Assembly (NCBI GenBank): GCA_006503475.1
Contig: RSEH01000032.1
Span: forward strand, 1-64,000
Source of the DNA: Stentor roeselii
Lineage: Eukaryota > Ciliophora > Heterotrichea > Heterotrichida > Stentoridae
Reading direction: 5' to 3'
DNA length: 64,000 bases
Part shown: positions 45,173 through 56,518 of the stretch, in pieces
How positions within the stretch are numbered: the first letter of the stretch is position 1
Layout: every line of letters begins with the position of its first letter
Notes under the pieces: generated by a model
The model's database searches: none
What the model was told of the DNA's origin: nothing
Seen by the model: only the letters and a program-made list of their open reading frames with translations
Made by a program: the position numbers and the translations under genes

Positions 45173-47254
45173 CTAAAAATCTAAAATGAATTGTGCTTCT
45201 AATTTTTTATATTCACTAAAAAACGATTTTGATTGACTTTCATCTTTCAATACTCCCTCTAACCTAACTTCATTAATATTCCAAATAAATTTTTCTTCAT
45301 GATCGATTTGATAAACAAAATATTTAAAATCATCACTTAACCATATTTTCCTTATAGAAAATTGATGATTATTGATAACTGTATGATTTATAACTGTGGT
45401 CAATATTTTCTCATTAATATTCCAAACACAAAATCTTTTATCACTTCCACCAGAAGCTGCATATCTATTATTTTCATTAAACTTTACACATAAGACTCTA
45501 CCTTCATGACCTTTAAAATTAATTTCTTGATTTAAATTAGAAATATTCCATAAAATAACAACTCCACTATTATCTCCTGAAATTGCATAGAGATCATTAT
45601 TTGATATATCAACACAATTTACTGAATCAAGATGTGATTCAAAAGCACAGATCTTTGATAATGATTTTAGATCCCAGAGTATTAAAGTAGTTAAATTTCC
45701 TGATGATGAACTAATTAATAAATTCATAGAAGTAGAAATCTGAAGAGTATTAACAAAATTTAAATGGCCTTTTAAAACAATATAATAATTAGAATACTTT
45801 TCATCAAATATAAAAATATCTTCATAAAAACCGAAAGCGGTTAAATTGTTTTTAAAAATTTGAGAATTTTTATTATATCCTTGTAATTTTATAGATGATT
45901 CTAAAGATAAAGATGAAATTCTTGTGATTAAGATTTTATAATCATTAGATCCTGAATATATAAAATCTCCATTGGTCTTAACAGTAAATACTTCCTTTGT
46001 ATGGGAATAAAATTTATGGATTAAAGAATAATCGTTTAAGGACCATAAAATAATTGTTGAATCTGAAGAACCAGAAACTAAAATTTTATCATCTTTTGTT
46101 ATTGATATTGAATAAACATATTTAGAATGGCCAGTAAGTTTAGCTATGAGATTTGCATCTCTATATAAATAAATTAAAGTATCATTATAGGCAGTCAAAG
46201 CTACAGTTTTACAATCATTTGTAACTTCTAATGATTGAATACATTCTAAATTCGGAATGAACATTGACAGTTTTCGAGTCAAAGTTTTTACATCCCAGAC
46301 TTCAAAACAATTACCAATTCCTAAAACACAGAAATTATTAGATTTTATTGTTCCACATGACAAGTAACTATTAACATTAATTTTCTTTATAATTTCACTA
46401 GAATCAGTCTTCCATAACATTAATTCCATGTAAAAACTTCCAGATAATATAAATGTTGATTCATTTGTAAATAAAGCAAAACTTAATTCTTCTGAATGAC
46501 CAGAATACAATCTTTTGAAACTTTTTTCCTTTAAACTCCACAAAATGATTGTTCTATCTCGAGAGCCTGATATAAATAAATCATTATCAAGAGACAATTC
46601 AAGGCAAGTCACTTTACTTTTATGATTTGTAAGACATGAAACTAAAGAATTTGTTTCAAGATTCCATATTCTAATACAACTATCATCAGACCCTGATATT
46701 AAATTTTTTCCATCACTTGAAATAGCAAGACAAGAAAAAGCCGAGCAATGTTTTTGTAAAAAATTTACTTTTCTTATCTTATTAATTTCTAATTCATCAC
46801 TGATAATATCATATAGTGGCTTAGAGTAAAATGTTTCAATTTCTCGAATGATTGAATTAGTGTTTAAATAATTTAATGATAACTTTGAATGAATGATTGA
46901 TTGAATTTTATTAATCTTTGACTTTTCGATATCATTTTTATATTTTAGTTGATTGTAATGATTTACGAGATGATTTATTTCTTGGATGACTTTTTTACTT
47001 TTTTCTTCTATAAAGTTTATAAAATGTTGAGTTTTTCTGATTGTATTTTGTTCAAGTTTTTTTAATGTCATGATTCTTGAATCCAGTTCTTTGATTAGAA
47101 GAATTTTATCATTTGAATCTATTGTCGTATATAAATTTTCTAAATCGTGTTGAAGATTTTGTTTCAAGTGGTTAACAACATGAGTATCACACAGGTAGGT
47201 GTTTTTACAGCGACATAAGAAAGAAGGCTTGTTTTTACAATCTGAGCAATCCAT
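45173..47254 (-). CDS. B-box-like zinc module / coiled coil / WD40 protein, copy 1
   Basis: 693 residues. Zinc module C3-x2-C6-x7-C14-x-C16-x5-C22-x2-H25-x3-H29-x6-H36 is B-box-like. A coiled coil spans ~45-150. About ten to twelve WD40 repeats fill ~165-650 (for example NLISGSDDSCIRIWNLETN, LFISGSRDRTIILWSLKEK, ILVSGSSDSTIILWSLND, YAASGGSDKRFCVWNINE), probably forming two propellers. There is no RING, kinase or other catalytic domain, so an adaptor/sensor role is likely. The leader is GATTATAAATG. Tandem with copy 2 at 47822. Confidence 0.82.
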   Translation of the reverse strand: MDCSDCKNKPSFLCRCKNTYLCDTHVVNHLKQNLQHDLENLYTTIDSNDKILLIKELDSRIMTLKKLEQNTIRKTQHFINFIEEKSKKVIQEINHLVNHYNQLKYKNDIEKSKINKIQSIIHSKLSLNYLNTNSIIREIETFYSKPLYDIISDELEINKIRKVNFLQKHCSAFSCLAISSDGKNLISGSDDSCIRIWNLETNSLVSCLTNHKSKVTCLELSLDNDLFISGSRDRTIILWSLKEKSFKRLYSGHSEELSFALFTNESTFILSGSFYMELMLWKTDSSEIIKKINVNSYLSCGTIKSNNFCVLGIGNCFEVWDVKTLTRKLSMFIPNLECIQSLEVTNDCKTVALTAYNDTLIYLYRDANLIAKLTGHSKYVYSISITKDDKILVSGSSDSTIILWSLNDYSLIHKFYSHTKEVFTVKTNGDFIYSGSNDYKILITRISSLSLESSIKLQGYNKNSQIFKNNLTAFGFYEDIFIFDEKYSNYYIVLKGHLNFVNTLQISTSMNLLISSSSGNLTTLILWDLKSLSKICAFESHLDSVNCVDISNNDLYAISGDNSGVVILWNISNLNQEINFKGHEGRVLCVKFNENNRYAASGGSDKRFCVWNINEKILTTVINHTVINNHQFSIRKIWLSDDFKYFVYQIDHEEKFIWNINEVRLEGVLKDESQSKSFFSEYKKLEAQFILDF

Positions 47255-47821
47255 TTATAATCTAAAATTTCTTAGAATTTGAGGAACTTTTAATGTTTCT
47301 TCTGATTTTATGAAGACTATTGAGTTGAGCTTATTTTTTAGATATTATATTGAAATCATCTAAGTGTTATTATATTAGAGATTGATTAATTAATCTTAGT
47401 TTTTATAGAAGACTCTTTATTTCTTCTATTAACTAATTAATTTTTAGAAGGGTTATAGATTATACATATAAGATAGGTGAACTCCTTAAACTTTGGTATG
47501 TCATCGTTTAATTGTAGACACTTTCAATATTGTTTGAATTTTAGATTAATATAAACTTTAAGGCTTCAAATTTCCAACTTCGTATGAACCTAAGAAAGTA
47601 TAATGTAATTATAGTAAGAAATTAGAAGTTGATCTTACATTGAAAGAATTAAATCAAAGATTAAACAACTAAGGTATACATATTTTAAGTATTAAACTAT
47701 GTATCACTATTTAAGAAAAACTAATATAAGTCTCATACTTGTTTAATCTTTAAGATATTTAATAAGTCCACATCCTAATTTGATTCCTAAGCACTAAACT
47801 TATCTATCTAATTAAATTTAA
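47255..47821. other. Intergenic
   Basis: About 570 bp between tandem WD40 genes, AT-rich, nothing recognised. Confidence 0.35.
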
Positions 47822-49882
47822 CTAAAAATCTAATAGAACTTCACTCTCTAATTCTCTATATTGAGAAATCCAACAATCCTTTTCGTTTTGATTTTTAAGT
47901 ACTTTTTCAATCCTCTTTTCATCAATATTCCAAATAAACATATAATGGTAATGGATTTGATATAGAAAGTATTTATCATCATCACTAATCCAAACTTTTC
48001 GTATATAAAACCCATTTTGCTGCGTACTTCCACTCAATAATTTATTCTTTATATCCCAAATCAAAAACCTTCCATCAACTCCCCCAGACGCTGCAAATTT
48101 CGAACTTTTACAAAACTTGACACATTTAACCTCATTTTGATGTTGTTTTCCAATAAATTCTTGAGAATATTTCAAAAGGTTCCAAAAAATGATAATTCCT
48201 TTACCATCGCCAGAAATTGCATAAATTTCATTATAAGAAATATCAGTACAAGTAACTGAATTTTGATGACCTTTCAAAGCACATATCATTGTAAATGTTT
48301 TTAAATTCCAGATAATAAGGTTATTTTTTATTTCTTTTGATGAACTGATTAATAAATTCATAGAAGGAGAAATGCAGCAACTTAATATATATTCAAAATG
48401 TCCTTTCAAAATATACTCGTTGTTATTTGAGTCACAAATAAAAAGGTCTTTTAATAAGCCATATGCAGCAAGATTATTTCTTATGTATTGAGTTTTAGAA
48501 TTTATTTCTGGTAGAGTTAGAAATGATTCTAAGGTTAAAGTTGAAATCCTTGTGATTCCTATCCTGTTATCATTTGATGATGAAAAAATAAAATCTTTAT
48601 ATGTTTTAACATGAAAAATACTATTTATATGAAAAGAAAATTCATGAATTTTTGATTTTGATTGAAGAGACCATAAAATAATACATGAATCTAGAGAACC
48701 TGAAACTAAATATTTATCATCTTCAGTTATCGAGATAGAATTAATTGATTCAGAATGACCAGATAATTTTGCTAAAGGGTTATTTTTATTTATTGAATAA
48801 ATAATAACATCTTTATCAGCAGCTAAAGCAACTATTTCACAATCATTTGTAACTTCAATAGAAAGTATAGCTGTAGTACTAGGAACTCTTGTTGAAAATA
48901 TCGAACTAAAAGATTTGAAATCCCAAACTTCAAAAGCAAATCCAATTCCTAATAAAAAAAAATCACTTTTTTTTATTATTCCACAATAAACAAGATTTTC
49001 TACAATGATTCTTTTTAATAATGTATTAGAATCAATATCCCAAAATATCACTTCTTTTTGAAAACTTCCAGAAATGATAAATTTTGAGTCATTTGTGAAT
49101 AAAACAGTTGATACTGAACCTGAATGTCCTAAAAATACTTTCTTTAAACTTCTTTCTGCGAAATTCCATAAAATTATTGACTTGTCTTGAGACCCTGAAA
49201 CAAGAAGAGTGCTATCAAGAGACAATGAAAGGGAATTAACACAACTTTTATGATTGATAAGACATGAAATTAAAGTTTTATTTTGAAGGTCCCAGAACCG
49301 GATACAACTATCATGAGATCCAGTAGCAAGTATTCTTCCATCATTTGAAACAACTAAACAATTATAAGTTGAGCTATGGTTTTCTAAGAATTTAAGTTTA
49401 CTTATTTTACTGTATTGAAGATTGTCGGTAATTATTTCGTAAAAATTATTAGAATAAAATTTTTTCATTTCTTCTTCAACTTTAAGAGAATTGAAATAGT
49501 TTATTGTTAGTTTTGAGTTTAATAGTGATTTGATTTCTTCTTTATTTGAAATTTCGAAATTATTGAACTCTTTATATTTTTGGTAATTTTTTATCGTCAT
49601 ATTTATTCTTTGAAGAACTTTAGTATTTTTTGATTTTATAGTTTTTATTAAATGCTCAGTATTTTTAGTAATTTCTTGCTTTAAGCTTTTTAAGGACTTG
49701 ATTCGTGAATTTAATTCTTTATCAAGTAAAGTTTTTTCATCAGAATCAAAAATTTTTTCGAGATTTTGTAAATCATGCTTGATATTCAGTTTTAAGTGAT
49801 TAACTACATGGATATCGCAAAGATAGATACTTTTACAGTGACACAAAAAAGAAGGCTTATTCTGACAATCCCAACAATCCAT
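47822..49882 (-). CDS. B-box-like zinc module / coiled coil / WD40 protein, copy 2
   Basis: 686 residues, close paralogue of the gene at 45173: identical zinc-ligand spacing (MDCWDCQNKPSFLCHC...CDIHVVNHL), coiled coil and WD40 blades (ILATGSHDSCIRFWDLQNK, LLVSGSQDKSIILWNFAER, YLVSGSLDSCIILWSLQSK, FAASGGVDGRFLIWDIKNK). The zinc module and blade framework are better conserved than the loop residues. The C-terminus (WISQYRELESEVLLDF) matches copy 1 (FFSEYKKLEAQFILDF). The leader is TTTATAAATG. Confidence 0.82.
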   Translation of the reverse strand: MDCWDCQNKPSFLCHCKSIYLCDIHVVNHLKLNIKHDLQNLEKIFDSDEKTLLDKELNSRIKSLKSLKQEITKNTEHLIKTIKSKNTKVLQRINMTIKNYQKYKEFNNFEISNKEEIKSLLNSKLTINYFNSLKVEEEMKKFYSNNFYEIITDNLQYSKISKLKFLENHSSTYNCLVVSNDGRILATGSHDSCIRFWDLQNKTLISCLINHKSCVNSLSLSLDSTLLVSGSQDKSIILWNFAERSLKKVFLGHSGSVSTVLFTNDSKFIISGSFQKEVIFWDIDSNTLLKRIIVENLVYCGIIKKSDFFLLGIGFAFEVWDFKSFSSIFSTRVPSTTAILSIEVTNDCEIVALAADKDVIIYSINKNNPLAKLSGHSESINSISITEDDKYLVSGSLDSCIILWSLQSKSKIHEFSFHINSIFHVKTYKDFIFSSSNDNRIGITRISTLTLESFLTLPEINSKTQYIRNNLAAYGLLKDLFICDSNNNEYILKGHFEYILSCCISPSMNLLISSSKEIKNNLIIWNLKTFTMICALKGHQNSVTCTDISYNEIYAISGDGKGIIIFWNLLKYSQEFIGKQHQNEVKCVKFCKSSKFAASGGVDGRFLIWDIKNKLLSGSTQQNGFYIRKVWISDDDKYFLYQIHYHYMFIWNIDEKRIEKVLKNQNEKDCWISQYRELESEVLLDF

Positions 49883-51454
49883 TTATAAACTTGAAATTTA
49901 AAATTTTTTGATGTTAAATTGTAGACAATAGAGACATTATTTTTCAAATATAACAAAAATTTTAATATCTAGGTAAATAACGATTTTTCTATGAACTAGT
50001 AAGATAATAAATCAATCAAAGTTAACTTAGTTGTATCTCTAACACTCGAAAGTAATATGAAGGAAATTTTATTTTATATTATCAACTACATTACTAATAC
50101 AGTAATAAGCTTCTTCTAAAAATCTATTTTTTTATGAATCTTCTGTCATTTTAAACTTTCAAAAACCTTTTTAATACATCTTATAATACATGTTTAATAA
50201 TTTTCCTGCTATAATATCAAAGATGCAGTTCATGTTTTTCCGAACCCTAAAATGACTTATTAGCATGATTGTTGTTCCTTTTGTAATTCTCATTGAAATC
50301 CTTATCTTTTTACTATAAACTTTATTTCAGTGTAAAGAAAATCAAATTTCCTCATGCAAAACAATCAAGAAATCGAATTTTTCGTGTCAAATCGAGTAGA
50401 AATAAAATTTCTTCGATTATTTCATTCATTATCTACTTTAATTACTCTAAGTCTTCTATTCCAGCTTTAAAAAACCATCTGAAAACTCTGAAATTACTTT
50501 AACATTGAAATTTACTGCAAAATGATTTATTCAGCGATACCAAGCTGTATCAGTAAAGAACTACTCAGCTTTAAACTAGTCTTGCCTGTGATATTAGCAA
50601 TTCATTCACTTAATCGTATAAATTTAGGAAAATGAATGATTTTCAAGTTTAAAAAGGATCTTGAAGAGTACTTGATTGTTATTTGGATTTATTTCATTAC
50701 TTGTTTATTATGATGCTATAGAAAATAGTGCCTTTGCTGTTTGATTGTTTTTATACGAATTTCAACAAATGAAATATATTTTAAACCTATTGAAAAATAT
50801 TAAAATGTGTTTGTTTTGATCATGCATCATTAGATACTGTAAAAAAGGACTGGGCAGGTGAAAAATTTATATTAAAAGATGCTCAAGTTAATCAACACTT
50901 AAATATACTTAGCAATTAAAGTTTAGAATAATAATTTTAATGAGTCTTTCACAATTTGATTAAATAGAGAGGACTATGTCATATTAATTTGAGTTTAAAT
51001 GGGAACAGAATATAAAAGATACTGACAAATTTTCTATTTCTCTTTATCCCAGAAGTATATTTAAGATGGTTTAAACATAAAACTTTTTTTAGACAAATCA
51101 TCATTTTTATATGAAAAATTTCGTAACTTCATTATAAAGTCATTTCAAATATATTTATTTGTCTGATGATATTTTATAGAGTTTAACTCACTTAACAACA
51201 CCTAAATTACTACAAATACGTGAGTTTTCCTCAAATTAATCCTAAAAAAATAGAGTGGGATCTTGCTGATTTTTATCATCTAAGAAGATTTTCTTATAAG
51301 CAAATATTCATCAAAATCTCAATTTCTATTCAAGAATTTAAGATAAATGTTTAAACTTCTAGAATACCTGAAACAATAAAGGAAATTCTGATAATTAATT
51401 TTCAGTACTCAAATTATTCCTTTTTCTTATGTCAAAACAATTTATAATAAATAA
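49883..51454. other. Long AT-rich intergenic region
   Basis: About 1.6 kb, the longest gene-free stretch. A 69-codon basic ORF (50293-50502) is present but has no domain and is probably chance. No repeat, RNA gene or relic was identified. Ends in TTTATAATAAATAA before the ATG of the next gene. Confidence 0.4.
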
Positions 51455-52626
51455 ATGATCCTTTTAGATATCATTATTCTGTTAGTTTTAACCAAAGCTA
51501 ACATTTGCATGGTCGATCACTGCCTGTATTGCTCTCCATCATCATCTAATCTTTGCCTTCAATGTGCTCCATTTTACAATCTATCTATTTCAGGCTGTAA
51601 TTTCTCAAGCTTCTCTAAAATTTCCAAGATCTCCAACTGCAAAATCCAAAAAATTCCAGAAATCTGTTTACATTGCGACGACCACTACCACCTATCAAAC
51701 GGTTTCTGCGAAGCTGACTGTTTAACCTCCTGCCTGTGTTTCACTCCCTTCACCTGTATCAATTCCTCTAATAAAAAACAACCCAATCCTAGAATTCTTA
51801 AAATTTGTGACAAAAAATGCATAACCTGCAGTGATTCCGGTTGTACTAAATGCAAATCAGGTTATTTCCTTTACTCAGGTTACTGCAACCCTTGCACCCT
51901 AGACAACTGTAAAAAATGTCAATCTTCAAGGCATTGTTCAGTTTGTGATTCAGGTTTTTTTTTAACTGGAGGAAAATGTTCTAGATGTGAAGAAGGTTGT
52001 AAAAAATGTGTTCATTATTCTAGTAATTGTTTTGAATGTAGTTCTGGTTATTCATTTTCTAATGGAGTCTGTAAAAAGGATAGAAATAATAGTATGAGTT
52101 TTCGTGGAGCTATTGCTGGAATAGTCATTGGAGGAATTGTTTTTATTTTGTAAATTTTATTTAGATTGGTTACCTTTTTTATCTGTCGGATGAAAATGAG
52201 ATGTTTGAGGCTTGATAAAGAAAATGATGATTTCGTACCTGTTCAAAACCCTGTCGTTGAACAGGAGAATAATTCGCCTTTGTCTAATGAAGTGATTATT
52301 CTTGATAATGGAAATAATGCCTTTTTGCAAGCTATGCAAATGCTTCTGAAAATTATTTAGATAATGAAGATCAACCTCCTTATCATACTCCTTTAAAAGT
52401 GATAAATTCTACAAATTTTAGTGAAGAGGTTAAAGTTGTGAATCTTGATAATAGAGGAGAATATTCTGGACAACGAATTTGTTTGTTTTGTAGAAAGAGG
52501 TTTAGGAAAAATGTGGAAACTAGAGTTTTGCCTTGTGGACATGCATTTCATCGGATTTGTGTTTTTGATGCTGTTGCTGTTGGAAGGGATAAATATTGCC
52601 CGAATTGCAAGACTCAGTATTTGTAG
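51455..52626 (+). CDS. Secreted Cys-rich / TM / RING-finger family copy 1, frame interrupted
   Basis: Exon 1 (51455-52149): signal peptide (LLDIIILLVLTKA), furin-like Cys-rich ectodomain, and the start of a TM helix. A 15-nt intron (52150-52164) lies inside the TM. After splicing the frame continues IVFILLVTFFICRMKMRCLRLDKEN to a stop at 52360 (about 296 aa). The RING module (CLFCRKRF, LPCGHAFHRICVF, YCPNCKTQYL; to 52626) is one frame off; its open frame extends back to about 52321, so the break is near a T5 run at 52321-52325. A gap of length 2 mod 3 is needed and no canonical tiny intron fits, so this is a frameshifted copy or a sequence error. It is otherwise co-linear with the intact copies. 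Confidence 0.65.
52150..52164 (+). other. 15-nt intron in TM-RING gene
   Basis: Sequence gtaaattttatttag. Removing it joins ...ATT TT|A TTG GTT and extends the TM helix into the cytoplasmic segment. Its first bases supply an in-frame TAA if retained. Confidence 0.82.
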
Positions 52627-53474
52627 GTTAGTTTAATGGATTTTAATTGAATTTGAAAAAAGATTGGCTTTGAGGTCTTTTTTAATTAAAGAGTGTTTAG
52701 GGTGAAGGATTAAAGATCTGCATTCTTTCTTTTTATTCATTATTGAAATTTAATAAAGGATTTTTTATGATTTTTTGTAAAATTTTGTTTAGTTGATGAT
52801 TAGAAATGTTTAGGAATTTTATTTAGAATTTTCTCATTAGTTTCATTTAGAATAGTAGTATTGGTATTTTATAGTTTTAATTGAATGATTTATATATTTA
52901 ATTATTTTTTAGTTTAATTCCATTAATTGAGAAAACTTGATAGAATGATTATAAAAATGAACTCAGAAGATTAGCATCATTCACCCTGTCTCCAATGACG
53001 CATTGATAATCATTTCTCAGAGTCTTTATCATAACCTTCGAGAATGTATTGATAACTTTAAGCATTTCAAACTTTCTGATCAAATCTCTTTCTTTTAATT
53101 GCATTTAGTCTATCTAAAATAAATCCTTGATTTTACAAAGTTCGTTTAATGTAAATTTTACTAAATGATCAAAACTACTAGAGTTAATTAATTGATAATG
53201 ATCTTGATAATTCAAAGAAGATTATCAGTAAATCTCGAATTTTCATATATTATAAATACACAAATTAATTGATAAAAATTTAGATTCTAATTTTAAATAT
53301 TCAAGAAAAAACTCATTCAATAAATGATTTTTTTTATATATCAGAATACTACAATAAAACTGAAATTCTAATAAAATACTGAAAATAAATACCTACACAT
53401 TATAAGTTTTACATTTGATAAAAACTTATGTTGAAACCATTCTAATTCAATCACTACAACACTATTCCTAAAAC
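52627..53474. other. Intergenic
   Basis: About 850 bp, AT-rich, between the TM-RING locus and the convergent WD40 gene. Nothing recognised. Confidence 0.35.
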
Positions 53475-55565
53475 TTAAACTAAATAATCCATCATCTCAC
53501 CTTTAATCTCCTGATAAACATCAAGCCAAATTTTCGCCTCTTCCAAATTTCTAAAATGGAAACTATTCCTTTTCATATCAATATTCCAAATACGTATCCC
53601 ATCAAAGTTATCAGCAGAAACAAAATATTTATCATCTCTCGTAATCAAAACCTTCCAAACAACTTTAGAATGTCCTTCAAGCCTAGCATGCATAACTTTT
53701 TCCATCAAATTCCAAACAATAACAAATCTATCTTCACCCCCAGAAGCAGCAAATTTTTTATCATTCGTGAATTTCACAGAATAAACTCTAGAAGAATGTC
53801 CAATAAACACAAAAATATCTTTAAACTCACTCAAATCCCAGTAAATAATTTTTCCATCAGCATCTCCAGAGATCGCATTTAAGTCATCAAAAGAAATATC
53901 AACACAAAAAACAGATTTTTCATGACCTGTGAGCAAAGCAAGTTTTGACTTTCTTTTAAAATCCCAAACAATTACATTATTTTTCGAGCCAATTGAAGTG
54001 CTGATAAGAAAGTCATTATTCGAAGAGAACCGAGCAGAATAAACTAAATTTGAATGTCCTTGAAGAATAATATTGTTTTCTTCATCATCAGCATTCCAAA
54101 CAAGTACATCATTTAAACTTCCACAAGTAATAAAATTTTGTTTTAGGATTTTGAAAGTTTTATTAAAAGGCTTTAAAGTTAAAAAAGTTTTGAATTGTTT
54201 TGATGATATTTTAGAGATTCCGATATTACCATCTCGAGATATGGAAATAAGCTGGTCGTTTAATGATGTGACTCCGAATATGCAGTCTTTGTGATAAGTG
54301 AACTTGTGGATTAATGATTTTGATTTTATGTTCCATAGGATTAGTGACTTGTCTATTGAACCTGAAAGGATGTTTTCATCATTGGATGTTGTAGATACTG
54401 ATAAAACTTCGTTTGAGTGGAGAGTGTGGGATGAGTGAAGGAACATTGAAGAGGTTTCCCATATTTTTACAAATTTGTCTTCAGAGCAGGTTATTATGAA
54501 TTGGTGACTTTTTGTTGTTGTTATGCACCAAATTTTTTTTTCATGAGCAGTGATTGAATAGCAACTCTCGTATGAACTTAAATTCCAAAATTCTAAAACT
54601 TTGTCAGCTCCTAAGATAAACACATCCTCATAAAACAAGATTCCTGCCCGAATTTCATATTTTGTTGAAATTTTCCTAAATGGAATACTTGATTCTTTTT
54701 TCCATATAAATATCTCCTTCATACTACTTCCTGAAATAATAGATTTTTGATCAATACTATAACAAACGCAACAAACAATTCCAGAATGCCCTTCAAAAAT
54801 TCTTTTCACCCTATTATTTTCTAAGTCCCAACAAATAACTTTTCTATCAAATGAGCCACTAAGCGCTGATAGTTCATCTTTCGATAACGCTAAACAAACA
54901 ACTTCAGACTTATGCTCAGAATAACAAGAAATTTGCTTCATTTTTTCAAGATCCCAAATCCTCACAGTTGAATCTTCAGAGCCAGTTAATAAAATGTTCC
55001 CATCACCTGAAATCACTAAACATGAAAATCCTCCATTATGAGTTTTAAGAAATTTTTTATAATTAAAGCTATTTTCTTTAGATAAGTCTTTTTTGATGAT
55101 AATCAAATTTTGATAATTTTTTTTTATTTCTTCTAAAATTTTAGTTGAATCGAATTGGTTTATAATCATTTCAGTTTTCATTAATTCTCTGATTTTATTG
55201 ATTTCTGAAGATGGAAATTCTGTTTGGTTGAATAATTTTTTATAGTTTTTTAAGATTTTCGATATGTTTTGAATGCTGGAATTGTAATGATTTTTTATTT
55301 GTTGGATAAATAGTTCAGCTTGATGAGTAAGTTGTTTCTTTAGAAGTTTTAATGATGATATTCTTTGATTCAGCTCTTTTTCGAGAATTGAATTTTCAAA
55401 AGGTTCAAGATTTTCAAATAGTTTATTGTATTGATGTTTTCCTGGACATATTAAGTGCTGACCGATATGATTTAGACATAGAAAAACATTAGTGCAATTG
55501 CAGATGAAGGAGGCTTGTTGATGACAGATTTCACAGTTCATATATTTCTTATAAGGTTCTATCAA
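53475..55565 (-). CDS. B-box-like zinc module / coiled coil / WD40 protein, copy 3
   Basis: 696 residues. Same module with an eight-residue N-terminal extension: C11, C14, C22, C24, C30, H33, H37, H44. Coiled coil ~55-150, then WD40 blades (ILLTGSEDSTVRIWDLEKM, SALSGSFDRKVICWDLENN, AISGDADGKIIYWDLSEF, FAASGGEDRFVIVWNLMEK). More diverged from copies 1-2 than they are from each other, yet blade order is alike, including a weaker blade series near residues 380-450. Function unknown, likely adaptor. Confidence 0.82.
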   Translation of the reverse strand: MIEPYKKYMNCEICHQQASFICNCTNVFLCLNHIGQHLICPGKHQYNKLFENLEPFENSILEKELNQRISSLKLLKKQLTHQAELFIQQIKNHYNSSIQNISKILKNYKKLFNQTEFPSSEINKIRELMKTEMIINQFDSTKILEEIKKNYQNLIIIKKDLSKENSFNYKKFLKTHNGGFSCLVISGDGNILLTGSEDSTVRIWDLEKMKQISCYSEHKSEVVCLALSKDELSALSGSFDRKVICWDLENNRVKRIFEGHSGIVCCVCYSIDQKSIISGSSMKEIFIWKKESSIPFRKISTKYEIRAGILFYEDVFILGADKVLEFWNLSSYESCYSITAHEKKIWCITTTKSHQFIITCSEDKFVKIWETSSMFLHSSHTLHSNEVLSVSTTSNDENILSGSIDKSLILWNIKSKSLIHKFTYHKDCIFGVTSLNDQLISISRDGNIGISKISSKQFKTFLTLKPFNKTFKILKQNFITCGSLNDVLVWNADDEENNIILQGHSNLVYSARFSSNNDFLISTSIGSKNNVIVWDFKRKSKLALLTGHEKSVFCVDISFDDLNAISGDADGKIIYWDLSEFKDIFVFIGHSSRVYSVKFTNDKKFAASGGEDRFVIVWNLMEKVMHARLEGHSKVVWKVLITRDDKYFVSADNFDGIRIWNIDMKRNSFHFRNLEEAKIWLDVYQEIKGEMMDYLV

Positions 55566-56518
55566 GTTAAATTGTAGACACTTAAAATGTCGACTCTGTT
55601 TAAAATAATTATTTTAACTTTGGATATTTACTTGATTGTATGATTTAGAATTTCTTTATATATTAAAAGTGATTTACAAGCATATTAAGGACATTTAAGT
55701 CTTTTATTTATGATTTTTTATAGAAGATTAAAGAAACATAAACTGTTAGGATAGGATAAAATAGCACTACTCATTATACTTAAATATTTTATAAATTATT
55801 ATTTTCAAGTGTTTTCAAGATTTCTTTGCATGGGCTAATGATTTGTTAAAATTATGCTGGTTAATATATTATAAATATTCTTTGGAATGCATTATTATCA
55901 CTTCAATTTTGATTTCAGTGTCTAAATAATGATGTATGGGAACAAATCGTGTTATACTCTAGTCACTATTACAATTAACAAAGTAAGATTAAAAGATACC
56001 TACTCAAAAATTGATAGAATAGTCAGTGCTATATTTAAAAAACAAATTAAGTAATTCTCTTATGAAATCAAACTTTACTATGTTGTTTGTGACAAATATT
56101 GATGCAGCTTATCTTTAGTTAAATAGTTTAATTATTGATTAATCCATAGATGATAACTACATGATATACTACTTTATAACTCTTGAAATCGTAATCTCTG
56201 TTTCTTTACTTCTTATAGAACAGTATTTCAAAAGTCTTTCTTTCGTTTATGAATATTTAAGGACTTCAATTCTGACTTCCTGGGAATAAGTGAAGATATA
56301 AACATATAAAATATGAAGAAATAAACATATAAAAATATGAAGAAATAAACATATAAAATACAAAATTTGAGAAAAGATTATAATCTTATTTGTATTCAAG
56401 TAAAAATCAGAAATATCATCAGCAGGCGACAATATTTAATCATTCCAAACAAATCCCCAAAAATCATTCCTAAAAACTATAAATTATAAAATTCGGTATT
56501 TTTTAATAAAATATAGAA
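55566..56518. other. Intergenic, contains a short tandem repeat
   Basis: About 950 bp, AT-rich. It includes three ~23-bp tandem copies (56292, 56315, 56339; unit gaagaaataaacatataaaa plus a few bases). Nothing else recognised. Confidence 0.5.

Noticed and set aside
50293-50502. 69-codon basic ORF
   Set aside because: No domain, no paralogue in the window; probably chance.
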